Of a stretch of DNA of 64,000 nt, positions 8,788 through 16,262 are shown piece by piece. The stretch spans positions 62,001 to 126,000 of the forward strand of contig NZ_LGEG01000222.1 of assembly GCF_001280125.1 (NCBI RefSeq), given 5' to 3'. Both the position numbers and the translations under genes were made by a program. The stretch is from Streptomyces sp. NRRL F-6492 (GTDB lineage Bacteria; Actinomycetota; Actinomycetes; Streptomycetales; Streptomycetaceae). A model generated the notes under the pieces. The model was not told the DNA's origin. It did no database searches and was given only the letters and a program-made list of their open reading frames with translations. Every line of letters starts with the position of its first letter. Position 1 is the first letter of the stretch.

Positions 8788-9852
8788 TCAGGCCGGGACG
8801 GCGTGCGGCTCCGGCGCCGTGTCGCGCCGGGCCTCTCCGTCGCGCCCGGCCTTCGCGCCCCGGCGGTCTGCGATCAGGAGCAGGACGAGGCCGAGGGCGA
8901 CCCAGGCGGCGAGGGTCAGGGCCGGGAGCGCCGCGCCGGTGCCGTCGAAGAAGGCGAGGGAGCGCAGCAGGCTGCCGGAGGCGCCGGGCGGCAGGACCTG
9001 GCCGAGGGCGGACCAGCCGGAGGGGAGCCAGTACGGGCCGCTGCCGAGGCCGGACAGGGGGTTGCCCAGGAGCATCATGACGGCGGCCCCGGCGCCGAGT
9101 CCGGCGAAGCCCGCGAGCGCCTCCAGGCCGATGAAGGTCATGGACAGGGCGGCCATGCCGAGGCCGAGACCGAGGCCGGTGAGCCAGTGGTTCCCGGCCA
9201 GCGACCCCGTTCCGTACTGGAGGCACCCGGCGACGGCGAGTCCGGCGAGGAGCGAGAAGAGGACGACGCCGGCGAAGCGGGTGCGCAGGCCGGAGTGGCC
9301 GGGGAAGAGCCGGGTGAGGACGACGGCGGGGAAGATCCCGCCGAAGACCAGCGGCAGTCCGGCGGCGGCGAGTCCGGCGCCCCGGGCGTCGTCCTCGGGG
9401 AACGGCACGAGGTCGTGGACGGTGGCCTTCACGTGCTGTTGGGCCGCCGCCGCGTTGCCCAGGGCGGTCAGGGCGCCGGTGGCCGTGGGCGCTCCGGCGG
9501 TGGCCGTGTAGACGTCGATCCCGCTGGTGCCGAGGGCCAGGCCGCCCGCCACGTCGCGCTCCTGGATCGCGGTGGTGAGGGCGGCGGTGTCCTCGTAGAC
9601 GGTGACGTCCCACTCGGGCCCGTCGAGCTTCTCCGCGAAGCCCTGGGCGGCGGCCTGCGGGCCGGTCACTCCTATGGGGACCTCGTGGGGGCCGCCGTTG
9701 ACGCCGGGCAGGGCGAAGGCGCAGAGCATCAGGACGACCACGGCGGTCAGGCCGAGCAGGACGGCCGCGAGCTTGCGGGGCGTGCCCGGGCCCGGCCCGG
9801 AGGTGTCGGTCTCCACGGCTTCCGCCGGGGGTGTGCGGTGCTGCTGGGACAT
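8788..9852 (-). CDS. YhgE/ABC-2-like membrane protein
   Basis: A 354-residue protein. One N-terminal helix (AVLLGLTAVVVLMLCAFALP) is followed by a roughly 130-residue extracellular part (PIGVTGPQAAAQGFAEKL, DVAGGLALGTSGIDVYTATA) and then about five helices. This is the layout of YhgE/Pip- and DUF3533-like proteins, which resemble ABC-2 permeases but lack an obvious ATPase. The ATG at 9852 follows an AAAGAGG-type site. It diverges from the TetR gene at 10029, whose product is the natural candidate repressor. Confidence 0.75.
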   Translation of the reverse strand: MSQQHRTPPAEAVETDTSGPGPGTPRKLAAVLLGLTAVVVLMLCAFALPGVNGGPHEVPIGVTGPQAAAQGFAEKLDGPEWDVTVYEDTAALTTAIQERDVAGGLALGTSGIDVYTATAGAPTATGALTALGNAAAAQQHVKATVHDLVPFPEDDARGAGLAAAGLPLVFGGIFPAVVLTRLFPGHSGLRTRFAGVVLFSLLAGLAVAGCLQYGTGSLAGNHWLTGLGLGLGMAALSMTFIGLEALAGFAGLGAGAAVMMLLGNPLSGLGSGPYWLPSGWSALGQVLPPGASGSLLRSLAFFDGTGAALPALTLAAWVALGLVLLLIADRRGAKAGRDGEARRDTAPEPHAVPA

Positions 9853-9997
9853 GGGGGCCTCTTTCCGGTCCGTCCGGCGGCCGCCTTTCGCGGCGGGAGC
9901 GGACTGGGCGGTTCGACTGGGCGGGGGAAACGGGAGCGGGCGCGGAAGAGCACCGCTCCGTGCCGGGCGGCGGGACAGCCGGACGGAACATCCAGCA

Positions 9998-10034
9998 TGA
10001 CACACGATTACAGGGTAGGCTTATCCATGTGTCA
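9998..10034. promoter_or_regulatory. Inverted repeat in the YhgE/TetR divergent region
   Basis: TGACACA at 9998-10004 is mirrored by TGTGTCA at 10028-10034, 23 bases apart. The right arm overlaps the start codon of the TetR gene. The placement suits autoregulation and repression of the divergent membrane protein, but the long spacer makes chance possible. Confidence 0.35.
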
Positions 10035-10856
10035 AACCTCAGTGATCCGCCCCCGCACGCCGTCCCCGACGACCTGGTGCGAGCCGCGCTGCGCGTCGCG
10101 CGCGCCCGGGACGTCCCCGTCGCCGACGTCCCCCTGATCGCGGTCGCCGAGGAGGCCGGGATCTCCCGGAGCACCCTGATGCGCCGCCTCGGGGGATCCC
10201 GCAGCGCCCTGGACGAGGCGGTGCGCGCCGCCGGAGTGGACCCCGGCGGGCAGAAACCGGTCCGCGAGCGGGCCGTGGCCGCCGCCGCCGACCTCATCAG
10301 CGAGCACGGGCTCGTCGCGGCCACGCTGGAGCGGGTGGCCGACGGCGCCGGATGCTCCGTGCACAGCCTGTACGCGGCCTTCGGCGGCCGGGACGGCCTG
10401 CTGCACGCCGTGTACGAGCGCTACAGCCCGATCCTGGACGTCGAGGCCCTCCTCGCCGCGCCGCGCGGGGACCTGGCGGAGACGGTCCGCACGATCTACC
10501 GCCTGCTGACCGAGGCCCTCGTCCGCGAGCCGCGCGTCGTGCCCGCCATGTTCGCCGACGCCCTCGCGCGCCCCGAGGACCCGGCCGTCCAGGCCGTCTT
10601 CCGGCACGCCTTCGCGCGCATGGTCGAAGGCGTGGGGACGTGGCTCACGGGTGAGATCGCCGCCGGCCGCATCCGCGACCTGCCCCCGCTGCTCCTCGTG
10701 CAGCAGCTGCTCGGCCCCCTGGCCTCCCACTTCCTCATGCGCCCGGCGGCCGCCCACCTGTCCGCGACGGCCCTGCCCTCACCGGAGGAGGCCGTGGAAC
10801 TCTTCGCGGACAACTTCCTCCGCGCCGTGGCCCGTCGCCCTCCGGACAGCCCCTAG
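10029..10856 (+). CDS. TetR-family regulator with two N-terminal HTH-like segments
   Basis: A 275-residue protein. Residues about 12-55 (LVRAALRVARARDVPVADV, then ISRSTLMRRLGGSRSALDEA) look like a first TetR_N helix-turn-helix. Residues about 66-112 (RERAVAAAADLISEHGLVAA, CSVHSLYAAFGGRDGLLHAV) are a second, canonical one. The remainder is a helical ligand domain. The GTG at 10029 has no ribosome site and may start a leaderless mRNA. The gene diverges from the YhgE-like gene, its likely target. Confidence 0.85.
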   Translation: MSNLSDPPPHAVPDDLVRAALRVARARDVPVADVPLIAVAEEAGISRSTLMRRLGGSRSALDEAVRAAGVDPGGQKPVRERAVAAAADLISEHGLVAATLERVADGAGCSVHSLYAAFGGRDGLLHAVYERYSPILDVEALLAAPRGDLAETVRTIYRLLTEALVREPRVVPAMFADALARPEDPAVQAVFRHAFARMVEGVGTWLTGEIAAGRIRDLPPLLLVQQLLGPLASHFLMRPAAAHLSATALPSPEEAVELFADNFLRAVARRPPDSP

Positions 10857-11290
10857 AGAGGCTTGTACAGGTAGACGTCCTCCGCGCCGCCCGGGACCCC
10901 GGGCACGCGGCCCTTCTCCACGTAGCCGTGCCGCTCGTAGAAGGCCGGGGCCTGGAAGGTGTACGAGGAGACGCAGGCGCGGTCGCAGCCGCGCCTGCGG
11001 GCCTCGGCCTCGGCGGCGCGCAGGAGCCTGCTCCCCCAGCCGTCCTTCCGGCTGTCCTCCCGCACCCACAGCAGGTCGACCGAGAGCAGTCCGCCCCAGG
11101 TCGAGGCGGTGAGCCCGCCCACGAGCGCGCCCTCCGCGTCCACGACCTTCACGGAGATCCCGCCCCGGTCCTCGGCGGTGGTTCCGGTGGCTTCCAGGTT
11201 GTACGCGTCGAGCCGCTCGCCCAGGTACGTGCCGAGCTCGGTGTCCTCGGCCCCCACGCTCAGGGCCGGTTCGCGGTGGTCGTCCGTCAT
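10853..11290 (-). CDS. GNAT N-acetyltransferase
   Basis: About 145 residues. The acetyl-CoA binding motif region reads VDLLWVREDSRKDGWGSRLL, i.e. R..GWGSRLL in place of Q/RxxGxG/A, followed by AEAEARRRGCDRACVSSYTF and the C-terminal FYERHGYVEKGRV. These are standard GNAT motifs A and B. The acceptor substrate cannot be inferred. It overlaps the 3' end of the convergent TetR gene by four bases. ATG 11290 is preferred over the in-frame ATG at 11308. Confidence 0.85.
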   Translation of the reverse strand: MTDDHREPALSVGAEDTELGTYLGERLDAYNLEATGTTAEDRGGISVKVVDAEGALVGGLTASTWGGLLSVDLLWVREDSRKDGWGSRLLRAAEAEARRRGCDRACVSSYTFQAPAFYERHGYVEKGRVPGVPGGAEDVYLYKPL

Positions 11291-11329
11291 ACCGCCCGAG
11301 TCTGGCACGGCCGCCGGGCGCGGCGCGGC

Positions 11330-12283
11330 TCAGGTGACGAGCCCCTGGGCGACCTTGTCGAAGTGGTCCCGCCAGACCACCGCCCCGCCGCCCGGCTCCG
11401 ACTCCGCCCGCGCACCGGCCCGTTCCCGGCGGCAGGAGCGGCAGCGGGTCTCGTCGCCCACCTGCCGGAAGGTGTGCTCCCGGCCCGGCCCCTCGCAGAT
11501 CACGATCCCGCCCCCGGCCGGGGAGGCCCCGGCCTCCGGCGGCCGCTGCGGGAGCTTCTCCGTCAGCCGGTGCCGGAGGAACCCGACCGCCGACCGCACG
11601 CCGTCCCCGGGCAGATGGGAGGTCAGCGCGTGCCGCAGCTCCGCGACCGAGACCCCGCGCCGCAGCCACTCCGCCGCCGCCTCGGCGAGGCCCCGGGCCT
11701 CCCGGACCCCGAGCAGCAGGTCCCGGCTCTGGTGCCGGAGGGAGAGCAGCAGGCGCTCGGCCGTCTCGACTTCGGGAGCGGTCGACCCGGGAGCGGTCGC
11801 GTCGGCAGCCGCCTCTTCGGTGGGTGGGTGGGAAGGAGTCTTCCCACGGTCTTCTTCCTCCGGAGGAAGGTGACCGGCCGTCCGGGTCCTCGGTGAACCG
11901 ACCGCCGGTTTCGCACCACTCGGTTCGGCGGCTCCGCCCTCCTCGCGCGCCGGTGCGCCGTTCCGGACCGCCGCCGCCTCCTCACGCGTGAGGGTGACGT
12001 TGGAGAGGAGCTGGGAGGTGCTCCAGCGGCCCCGGCGGTCCTGCGCCCTCCACTCGTGGAGGAACCCGCCCGCCGTCAGCCCCTTCTTCGCCCGCTGGTA
12101 CGCCCGGGGCAACAGCCCCAGGTCGGAGGCGTGTTCGCCGAGGGGCTTGTCGCGCGCGGCGCCGGGCAGGCCCTGTACGTAGAGCAGGAGGATCTTGGCG
12201 TCGCTGTTCAGGCCCCGATGGCGTACGAGTTCGTTCGCAGCCTTGGTGTAGGAACGAACAGGAGCGATAACATGGCGAAACAT
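11330..12283 (-). CDS. HTH protein of the plasmid-replication-initiator-like type
   Basis: A 317-residue protein whose first 100 residues (SYTKAANELVRHRGLNSDAK, ILLLYVQGLP, then GLLPRAYQRAKKGLTAGGFL) form a winged-helix domain widespread in Streptomyces, similar in layout to replication-initiator or phage-type DNA-binding domains. A disordered acidic/proline linker follows. The C-terminus includes CRSCRRE, part of a possible two-Cys-pair zinc site with the preceding C of VICEG. A hairpin-rich leader precedes it. Function is unknown; copy-control or conjugative origin is possible. Confidence 0.7.
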   Translation of the reverse strand: MFRHVIAPVRSYTKAANELVRHRGLNSDAKILLLYVQGLPGAARDKPLGEHASDLGLLPRAYQRAKKGLTAGGFLHEWRAQDRRGRWSTSQLLSNVTLTREEAAAVRNGAPAREEGGAAEPSGAKPAVGSPRTRTAGHLPPEEEDRGKTPSHPPTEEAAADATAPGSTAPEVETAERLLLSLRHQSRDLLLGVREARGLAEAAAEWLRRGVSVAELRHALTSHLPGDGVRSAVGFLRHRLTEKLPQRPPEAGASPAGGGIVICEGPGREHTFRQVGDETRCRSCRRERAGARAESEPGGGAVVWRDHFDKVAQGLVT

Positions 12284-12300
12284 TTCTGGTGTTTTCCTTT

Positions 12301-12354
12301 AGCGGCCAGAAGTGAAGGCCCCCGAGGAGTGTTCCTGCACCCTCGGGGGCCGCT
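12301..12354 (-). promoter_or_regulatory. Possible attenuator hairpin in the leader of the HTH gene
   Basis: An 11-bp perfect stem (GGCCCCCGAGG at 12317-12327 with its complement at 12341-12351) sits 34 bases before the start codon at 12283. An alternative pairing is available between AGCGGCC at 12301-12307 and GGCCGCT at 12348-12354, and it competes with the base of the stem. On the minus strand a GTG in the loop opens a 13-codon ORF (MQEHSSGAFTSGR) that ends just before the AAAGGA ribosome site. This is an attenuator-like arrangement, by inference only. Confidence 0.4.
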
Positions 12355-12379
12355 CTTTTCACAGAGCGTGACTATGCGC

Positions 12380-12540
12380 TTACCGTACAGCAGGCTTGAC
12401 GGACCGACGCAACAACTCCGCTTCTACGAACGGATCTTCGAGCGTCGGCCGTGACCTCCGGTCCAGCGGCCACGCGTACGCGGCGGCGGTGCGGGGCGGC
12501 AGCAGGCGTTCTTCCGCGAGCCCGCACCACTGATCACCTT
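12380..12540 (-). pseudogene. Possible C-terminal gene fragment
   Basis: The minus-strand frame reads GDQWCGLAEERLLPPRTAAA, then YAWPLDRRSRPTLEDPFVEA and ELLRRSVKPAVR before TAA at 12380. Composition and codon use look coding, but no start with a ribosome site is visible and the sequence upstream degenerates into arginine/proline noise. It may be the remnant of a small gene that once preceded the HTH gene. I do not recognise the family. Confidence 0.3.
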
Positions 12541-12579
12541 CGCCCCGGAGAAGGCCGCCCCGACCAAACCCCTCGGCGG

Positions 12580-12645
12580 CAAGCCGGCATCCCCTCCTTC
12601 GAGGTCTCCCCGGCGGCCTGGGCCGCGTTCGTCTCGGGCGCGTGA
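12580..12645 (+). pseudogene. DUF397-like C-terminal remnant
   Basis: The plus-strand reading ends with GIPSFEVSPAAWAAFVSGA and a TGA, which matches the usual C-terminus of DUF397 proteins (variable strand, then PAAW.AF). The upstream part lies in another frame and lacks the typical WRKSSYS start, so this looks like a decayed DUF397 gene. The rest of 12284-12705 holds only the hairpin leader and the fragment on the other strand. Confidence 0.35.
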
Positions 12646-12705
12646 CGGCGCGCCGACCCGGCGGGGGCCCCGCCGGATCAGCGCTCGTCGGGCGGGGCTC
12701 CGGGC

Positions 12706-13080
12706 CTAGCGGGCCCAGGGCGGGGCGAGGGTGGTGCCGTCGGGGAGTTCGGCGGTGAGGCCCGTGCGGGCGGTGACCCACATGTGGGCGGGGCGGTCGG
12801 TCGTGTTGGCGACGGCCAGTTCGGAGCCGGCCGGGGCCACCGCCGCGTCACCGGCGGCGAGTTCGGCGCTCTCGCCGTCGATGGTGAGGCGCAGGCGGCC
12901 GGACAGGACGTAGAACGCCTCCTCGTGGCTGATCACATGGGCCGGACCGGCCGTGCCGGCGGGGACCTCGCCGCGCCAGGCGGCCAGGTCGCGGGCGCCC
13001 GTGTCCGTACGGACGTAGGAGACGAAGCGGACGCCGTGGATCTCGTGCGCGACGGCGTCTTCGGCGTGGATGAAGGGCAT
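12706..13080 (-). CDS. Small cupin-domain protein
   Basis: A 124-residue single cupin. The first motif contains HVISHEEAFYVLSGRLRLTI with H, E and downstream G; the second contains AGDAAVAPAGSELAVANTTD and HMWV. It should be a small beta-barrel that may bind a metal or small ligand. GGAG lies seven bases before the ATG at 13080. It diverges from a MarR gene across a perfect double palindrome, so the MarR protein most likely represses it. Substrate unknown. Confidence 0.85.
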   Translation of the reverse strand: MPFIHAEDAVAHEIHGVRFVSYVRTDTGARDLAAWRGEVPAGTAGPAHVISHEEAFYVLSGRLRLTIDGESAELAAGDAAVAPAGSELAVANTTDRPAHMWVTARTGLTAELPDGTTLAPPWAR

Positions 13081-13094
13081 GATGGACTCCAGTG

Positions 13095-13130
13095 GACAAG
13101 TTGCTTGTCCATAAAGACAAGCAACTTGTC
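13095..13130. promoter_or_regulatory. MarR-type double palindromic operator
   Basis: GACAAGTTGCTTGTC at 13095-13109 and its exact reverse complement GACAAGCAACTTGTC at 13116-13130 are separated by six bases. Each arm is itself a 6-3-6 inverted repeat. It fills the divergent space between cupin and MarR. TATAGT at 13135-13140 lies seven bases before the MarR ATG, consistent with a leaderless transcript. Confidence 0.85.
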
Positions 13131-13147
13131 GAGTTATAGTCAAGAGC

Positions 13148-13588
13148 ATGGACGACGCCCTGACCTTCTCCTCGCTCGTGCTGGCACTCTCCGGCCACCT
13201 GGTGCAGGAGATCCACGCCCGCGTGGCCCGGGAGGGGTTCGAGGACCTGCGGCCCGCGCACGGCTTCGCCTTCGCCCGGATCTCCCGGGGCGACGCCACC
13301 ACGGCCGACCTGGCCGTCCACCTGGGGGTGACCAAGCAGGCCGCCGCCCAGCTCGTCGAGGAGCTGGTCCGCAAGGGGTACGTGGAGCGGCGTCCGCACC
13401 CCCGGGACGCCCGCGCCAAGCTCCTGGCGCTGACCGGGACCGGGCTCGCCGCCACGCGGGCCGCCGACCGGGCGGCCCGGGAGGCCGTCGCGCCCTGGCG
13501 GGAGGCACTGGGCGAGGAGCGCTTCGGCGCACTCGTCGCCGACCTGGCCCGGTTCACCCCGCCGGGACCGGTCCGCCCCACCTGGTGA
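13148..13588 (+). CDS. MarR-family regulator
   Basis: A 146-residue winged-helix protein. The recognition region reads GDATTADLAVHLGVTKQAAA, the wing is VERRPHPRDARAKLLALT (the DxR motif of MarR), and dimerisation helices lie at both ends. It probably binds the 15-bp repeats upstream and controls itself and the cupin. The inducer is unknown. It is preceded by a TATAGT box and no ribosome site. Confidence 0.9.
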   Translation: MDDALTFSSLVLALSGHLVQEIHARVAREGFEDLRPAHGFAFARISRGDATTADLAVHLGVTKQAAAQLVEELVRKGYVERRPHPRDARAKLLALTGTGLAATRAADRAAREAVAPWREALGEERFGALVADLARFTPPGPVRPTW

Positions 13589-13605
13589 GCCGGGCCCTGC
13601 CGGGT

Positions 13606-14625
13606 CTACGGGGTGAGGACGCCGTTCAGGAAGGGCTCCACGGCCTCGCGCCAGGCGTCCGGGTGCTCGTAGTGGAGGAGGTGGCCGGCGTCGGGGATCT
13701 CCGCGTACTCCCCGTGGGGGAGGACCCGGACCATCTCCTGGGCCTCGGCGCGGCCCAGTTCGCCGTCCAGGCCCCGGACGACGAGGGTCGGGCAGCGGAC
13801 CTGGGCGAGCGAGTCCCAGTGGGCGTCGTGGACCCAGGTCTCGCGGGAGGTCAGCATCTGCTCCGGGTCGAACACCGGGCGCCAGCCGTCCGCGCGCTCG
13901 GTCATCACCTCGGCGAAGAAGGCGCCCCGGGCCGGGTTCGGGGTCTCCACCCAGGGGTCCTCGTCGCCGAACCAGCGGTGGACCGCCTCCAGGGACGGGA
14001 AGGGCGCCGGCCAGCCCCGGAACCAGTCCTGCCAGGCGCGCTGCGAGGCCGCGCCGAGGGCGGAGGCGCGCATGTCGCAGATGACGAGGGCGCGGACGAG
14101 GTCCGGGCGCTCGGCGGCGAGCTGCCAGGCCGTCAGGGCGCCCATGGAGTGGCCGATCAGGGTCACGGGGCCGAGGCCGAGCTGCTCGACGACGGCGGCC
14201 GCGTCCGCCACGTACGCCTCGCGCGTGAACGGTCCGGCGGCGGGCTTCCCGCTGCCGCCGTGGCCGCGCTGGTCGAGGGCGACGAGCCGGTGCCCGCCGG
14301 TGAGCCGGCCCGCGGCGCGGGCCCAGTGACCGGCGTGGCCCATCAGCCCGTGGAGGAGTAACACGCCCGGGGCGGGGGCGGGGGCCCGGCGGGCGTCTTC
14401 CGGCCCGGGGCGGCCGGCCGGGCGCGGGACGGGGCCCCGGGCGGGGCCGGGCTGCGGGACGATGCCGGGGAGGGCGGTGCTGCCGCCGCCTCCGGGCGCT
14501 TGAGCGGTGACGCTCCGGCCGGGGGCGTCCCGGTCCGCGGTGCCGTCGCCCGTGGGGCCGGGCGTGTAGTCCCAGGCCGTCAGCCGGACGCCGTCGGCCC
14601 CGGTGACGTCGAGTCGTCGCGCCAT
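13606..14625 (-). CDS. Alpha/beta hydrolase
   Basis: About 339 residues with a complete fold: an oxyanion region LLLHGLMGHAGHWARAAGRL, nucleophile elbow GHSMGA, an acid-loop region LVVRGLDGELG and the C-terminal DAGHLLHYEHP histidine. An unusual 60-residue Gly/Pro/Ala-rich insertion follows the first beta strand (after WDYTPGPTGDG). The ATG at 14625 follows GGAG closely. A LexA-like box overlaps its promoter. Probable esterase or C-C hydrolase; substrate unknown. Confidence 0.85.
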   Translation of the reverse strand: MARRLDVTGADGVRLTAWDYTPGPTGDGTADRDAPGRSVTAQAPGGGGSTALPGIVPQPGPARGPVPRPAGRPGPEDARRAPAPAPGVLLLHGLMGHAGHWARAAGRLTGGHRLVALDQRGHGGSGKPAAGPFTREAYVADAAAVVEQLGLGPVTLIGHSMGALTAWQLAAERPDLVRALVICDMRASALGAASQRAWQDWFRGWPAPFPSLEAVHRWFGDEDPWVETPNPARGAFFAEVMTERADGWRPVFDPEQMLTSRETWVHDAHWDSLAQVRCPTLVVRGLDGELGRAEAQEMVRVLPHGEYAEIPDAGHLLHYEHPDAWREAVEPFLNGVLTP

Positions 14626-14667
14626 GTCTCCGGCACCCCCTCTTTTCCGTCGAACCTCGCCAGAGTA

Positions 14668-14683
14668 TCGAACTCGCATTCGA
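14668..14683. promoter_or_regulatory. LexA-like (SOS) box candidate
   Basis: TCGAACTCGCATTCGA resembles the actinobacterial/Bacillus LexA consensus (TCGAAC, four bases, GTTCGA), with one arm mismatch. It overlaps a GATACT -10-like hexamer read on the minus strand, 43 bases upstream of the hydrolase start. Binding is unproven. Confidence 0.35.
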
Positions 14684-14850
14684 AAATGCTCTCCTGCCAC
14701 TCAACACCCCTCGTTCGAGTGACAGCCCTCAAGGATTGACGCCCGCCGCCGAGGGGAGATCTTGAGCGGGAGGCGGACCGCTCGGGGAAAAACGGTCCGA
14801 AGGGAATGACCTTGAGAGCTCGGGGCTCCAGGTCAGAACCGGGGAGGACA

Positions 14851-14878
14851 GGCCCCGGCGCCCCAGGGCGCCGGGGCC
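14851..14878. terminator. Strong GC hairpin in the intergenic stretch
   Basis: GGCCCCGGCGCCC pairs with GGGCGCCGGGGCC, followed on the plus strand by TTCTGT. No plus-strand gene ends here; it may stop read-through from dmdR1 or antisense transcription. The rest of 14700-14990 shows no gene I can support. Confidence 0.4.
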
Positions 14879-15024
14879 TTCTGTCTCCGGTGACGTCGTC
14901 CGTCGCCCTCATGGCCCCACCCCCTCCGCGCCCAACTCGTACCAGCGTGGCACGCCGAAGGGGCGGGCGTGGCCATTCCGCCGTAAACCGGGGCGCCGAC
15001 GCGAGCCGGTGGCCCGGGCCTTTC

Positions 15025-15054
15025 CGTACGCCCGTACGCCCGTACGCCCGTACG
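15025..15054. repeat. CGTACGCC octamer repeat
   Basis: Nearly four tandem copies of CGTACGCC. It is a simple intergenic repeat. Similar GTACG-based microrepeats occur at 18641, 22280 and 56517. Confidence 0.8.
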
Positions 15055-15095
15055 CACGAAGGGCGGCACCCGCGCGGGGAGGGGGCCCCGCCCCA

Positions 15096-15371
15096 CGGAG
15101 CCGTACGGCTGCGCGTGCCCGGAAGCGGCGTCTCGGAGCCGTACCAGGCCGCGTGTGCGCGGGAGGGGCGGCCCCGGAGCTGTACCAGGCCGTGTGCGCG
15201 GGAGGGGCGGCCCCGGAGCCGTGCGGCCCCCGCACACGCGGGCGGGTCGCGCCCGGAGCCGTGGCGCCCGCGCGCACGCGAAAGGGCCACCCTCGGAGTC
15301 GTACCCCCGCGTACACGCGGCAGGCCGCACCCGGAGTCGTGCCCCGGCCACACACGCGAAAGGGCCGCCCC
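15096..15371. repeat. Degenerate tandem array, seven units of 38-41 bp
   Basis: Units begin with CGGAGCCGT or CGGAGTCGT at 15096, 15134, 15175, 15214, 15254, 15294 and 15332. Each continues through a purine/CG block such as GTGTGCGCGGGAGGGGCGGCCC, or a diverged CACACGCG form. Units 2 and 3 are nearly identical and the others have drifted. The array lies immediately 3' of dmdR1 and its last unit merges with the dmdR1 terminator stem. Confidence 0.75.
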
Positions 15372-15396
15372 GATCCTTTCGGGGCGGGGCGGCCCT
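15361..15396 (-). terminator. dmdR1 terminator
   Basis: AGGGCCGCCCC at 15361-15371 pairs with GGGGCGGCCCT at 15386-15396, 15 bases after the dmdR1 stop in the minus direction. A short T run follows. Confidence 0.65.
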
Positions 15397-15410
15397 GTTC
15401 GGCGGTGGCG

Positions 15411-16100
15411 TCAGCGCTTCGCGACGAACACGTGCGCCGCGACCTCCGCGTCCAGCTCGGCGGCCTCGCCGCTGCTGCCCACCAGGACGCCGCCCGGGGA
15501 CTCCGAGACGGACACCACGGAGCCGGGCTGCACGCCCGCCCGCCGCAGGGTGTACATCAACTGGGCGTCCGTCTGGATCGGTTCGCCGATCCGGCGCACG
15601 ACCACCGTCTTGCCCCCGCTCGCGTCCAGGTCCGCCAGGGAGACCATCGAGTCGTCCAGGAAGGCCTCGGCCTCCGCCTTCTCGCCCAGCTCCTCCAGAC
15701 CCGGGATCGGGTTCCCGTACGGCGACTCCGTCGGGTGCCGCAGCAGCTCCAGGACCCGCCGCTCCACGGCCTCGCTCATGACGTGCTCCCAGCGGCAGGC
15801 CTCGGCGTGCACCTGCTCCCACTCCAGGCCGATCACGTCGACGAGCAGACACTCCGCGAGACGGTGCTTGCGCATCACGCGGGTGGCGAGGCGGCGGCCC
15901 TCGTCCGTGAGCTCCAGATGGCGGTCGCTCGCCACGGCCACCAGGCCGTCGCGCTCCATCCGGGCCACCGTCTGGCTCACCGTGGGGCCGCTCTGGTCGA
16001 GCCGCTCGGCGATCCGGGCACGCATGGGGACCACACCTTCCTCCTCAAGCTCGAGGATGGTGCGGAGATACATCTCCGTTGTGTCGATCAGTCCGGACAT
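15411..16100 (-). CDS. dmdR1: DtxR-family iron regulator DmdR1
   Basis: A 229-residue DtxR/IdeR protein. All metal ligands of the family are present at the classical positions: M10, C102, E105, H106 for one site and H79, E83, H98 for the other. The HTH is ARIAERLDQSGPTVSQTVAR and a C-terminal SH3-like FeoA domain follows. The known role is Fe(II)-dependent repression of siderophore and iron-uptake genes. The ATG at 16100 begins MSGLIDTTEM. In S. coelicolor an antiparallel gene, adm, has been described overlapping dmdR1; long plus-strand ORFs are open here too (see findings). Confidence 0.95.
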   Translation of the reverse strand: MSGLIDTTEMYLRTILELEEEGVVPMRARIAERLDQSGPTVSQTVARMERDGLVAVASDRHLELTDEGRRLATRVMRKHRLAECLLVDVIGLEWEQVHAEACRWEHVMSEAVERRVLELLRHPTESPYGNPIPGLEELGEKAEAEAFLDDSMVSLADLDASGGKTVVVRRIGEPIQTDAQLMYTLRRAGVQPGSVVSVSESPGGVLVGSSGEAAELDAEVAAHVFVAKR

Positions 16101-16262
16101 ACGTGCCCCTCGATGAGTCGTGCGCTGGCCCTGCCCCAATTCTGACGCATCGGACGGACAACCGGGCCTCGCCGGGGTGACGCGGCCCCGGAGACGGTAT
16201 TGACAGAGCAATGGTCCAGACCGCACCGTGATCGGCGACCACGACGAGAAGGAGCCGCCGCG

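Noticed and set aside
15096..15371. CRISPR array
   Set aside because: Units are contiguous and diverged, with no unique spacers and no cas genes.
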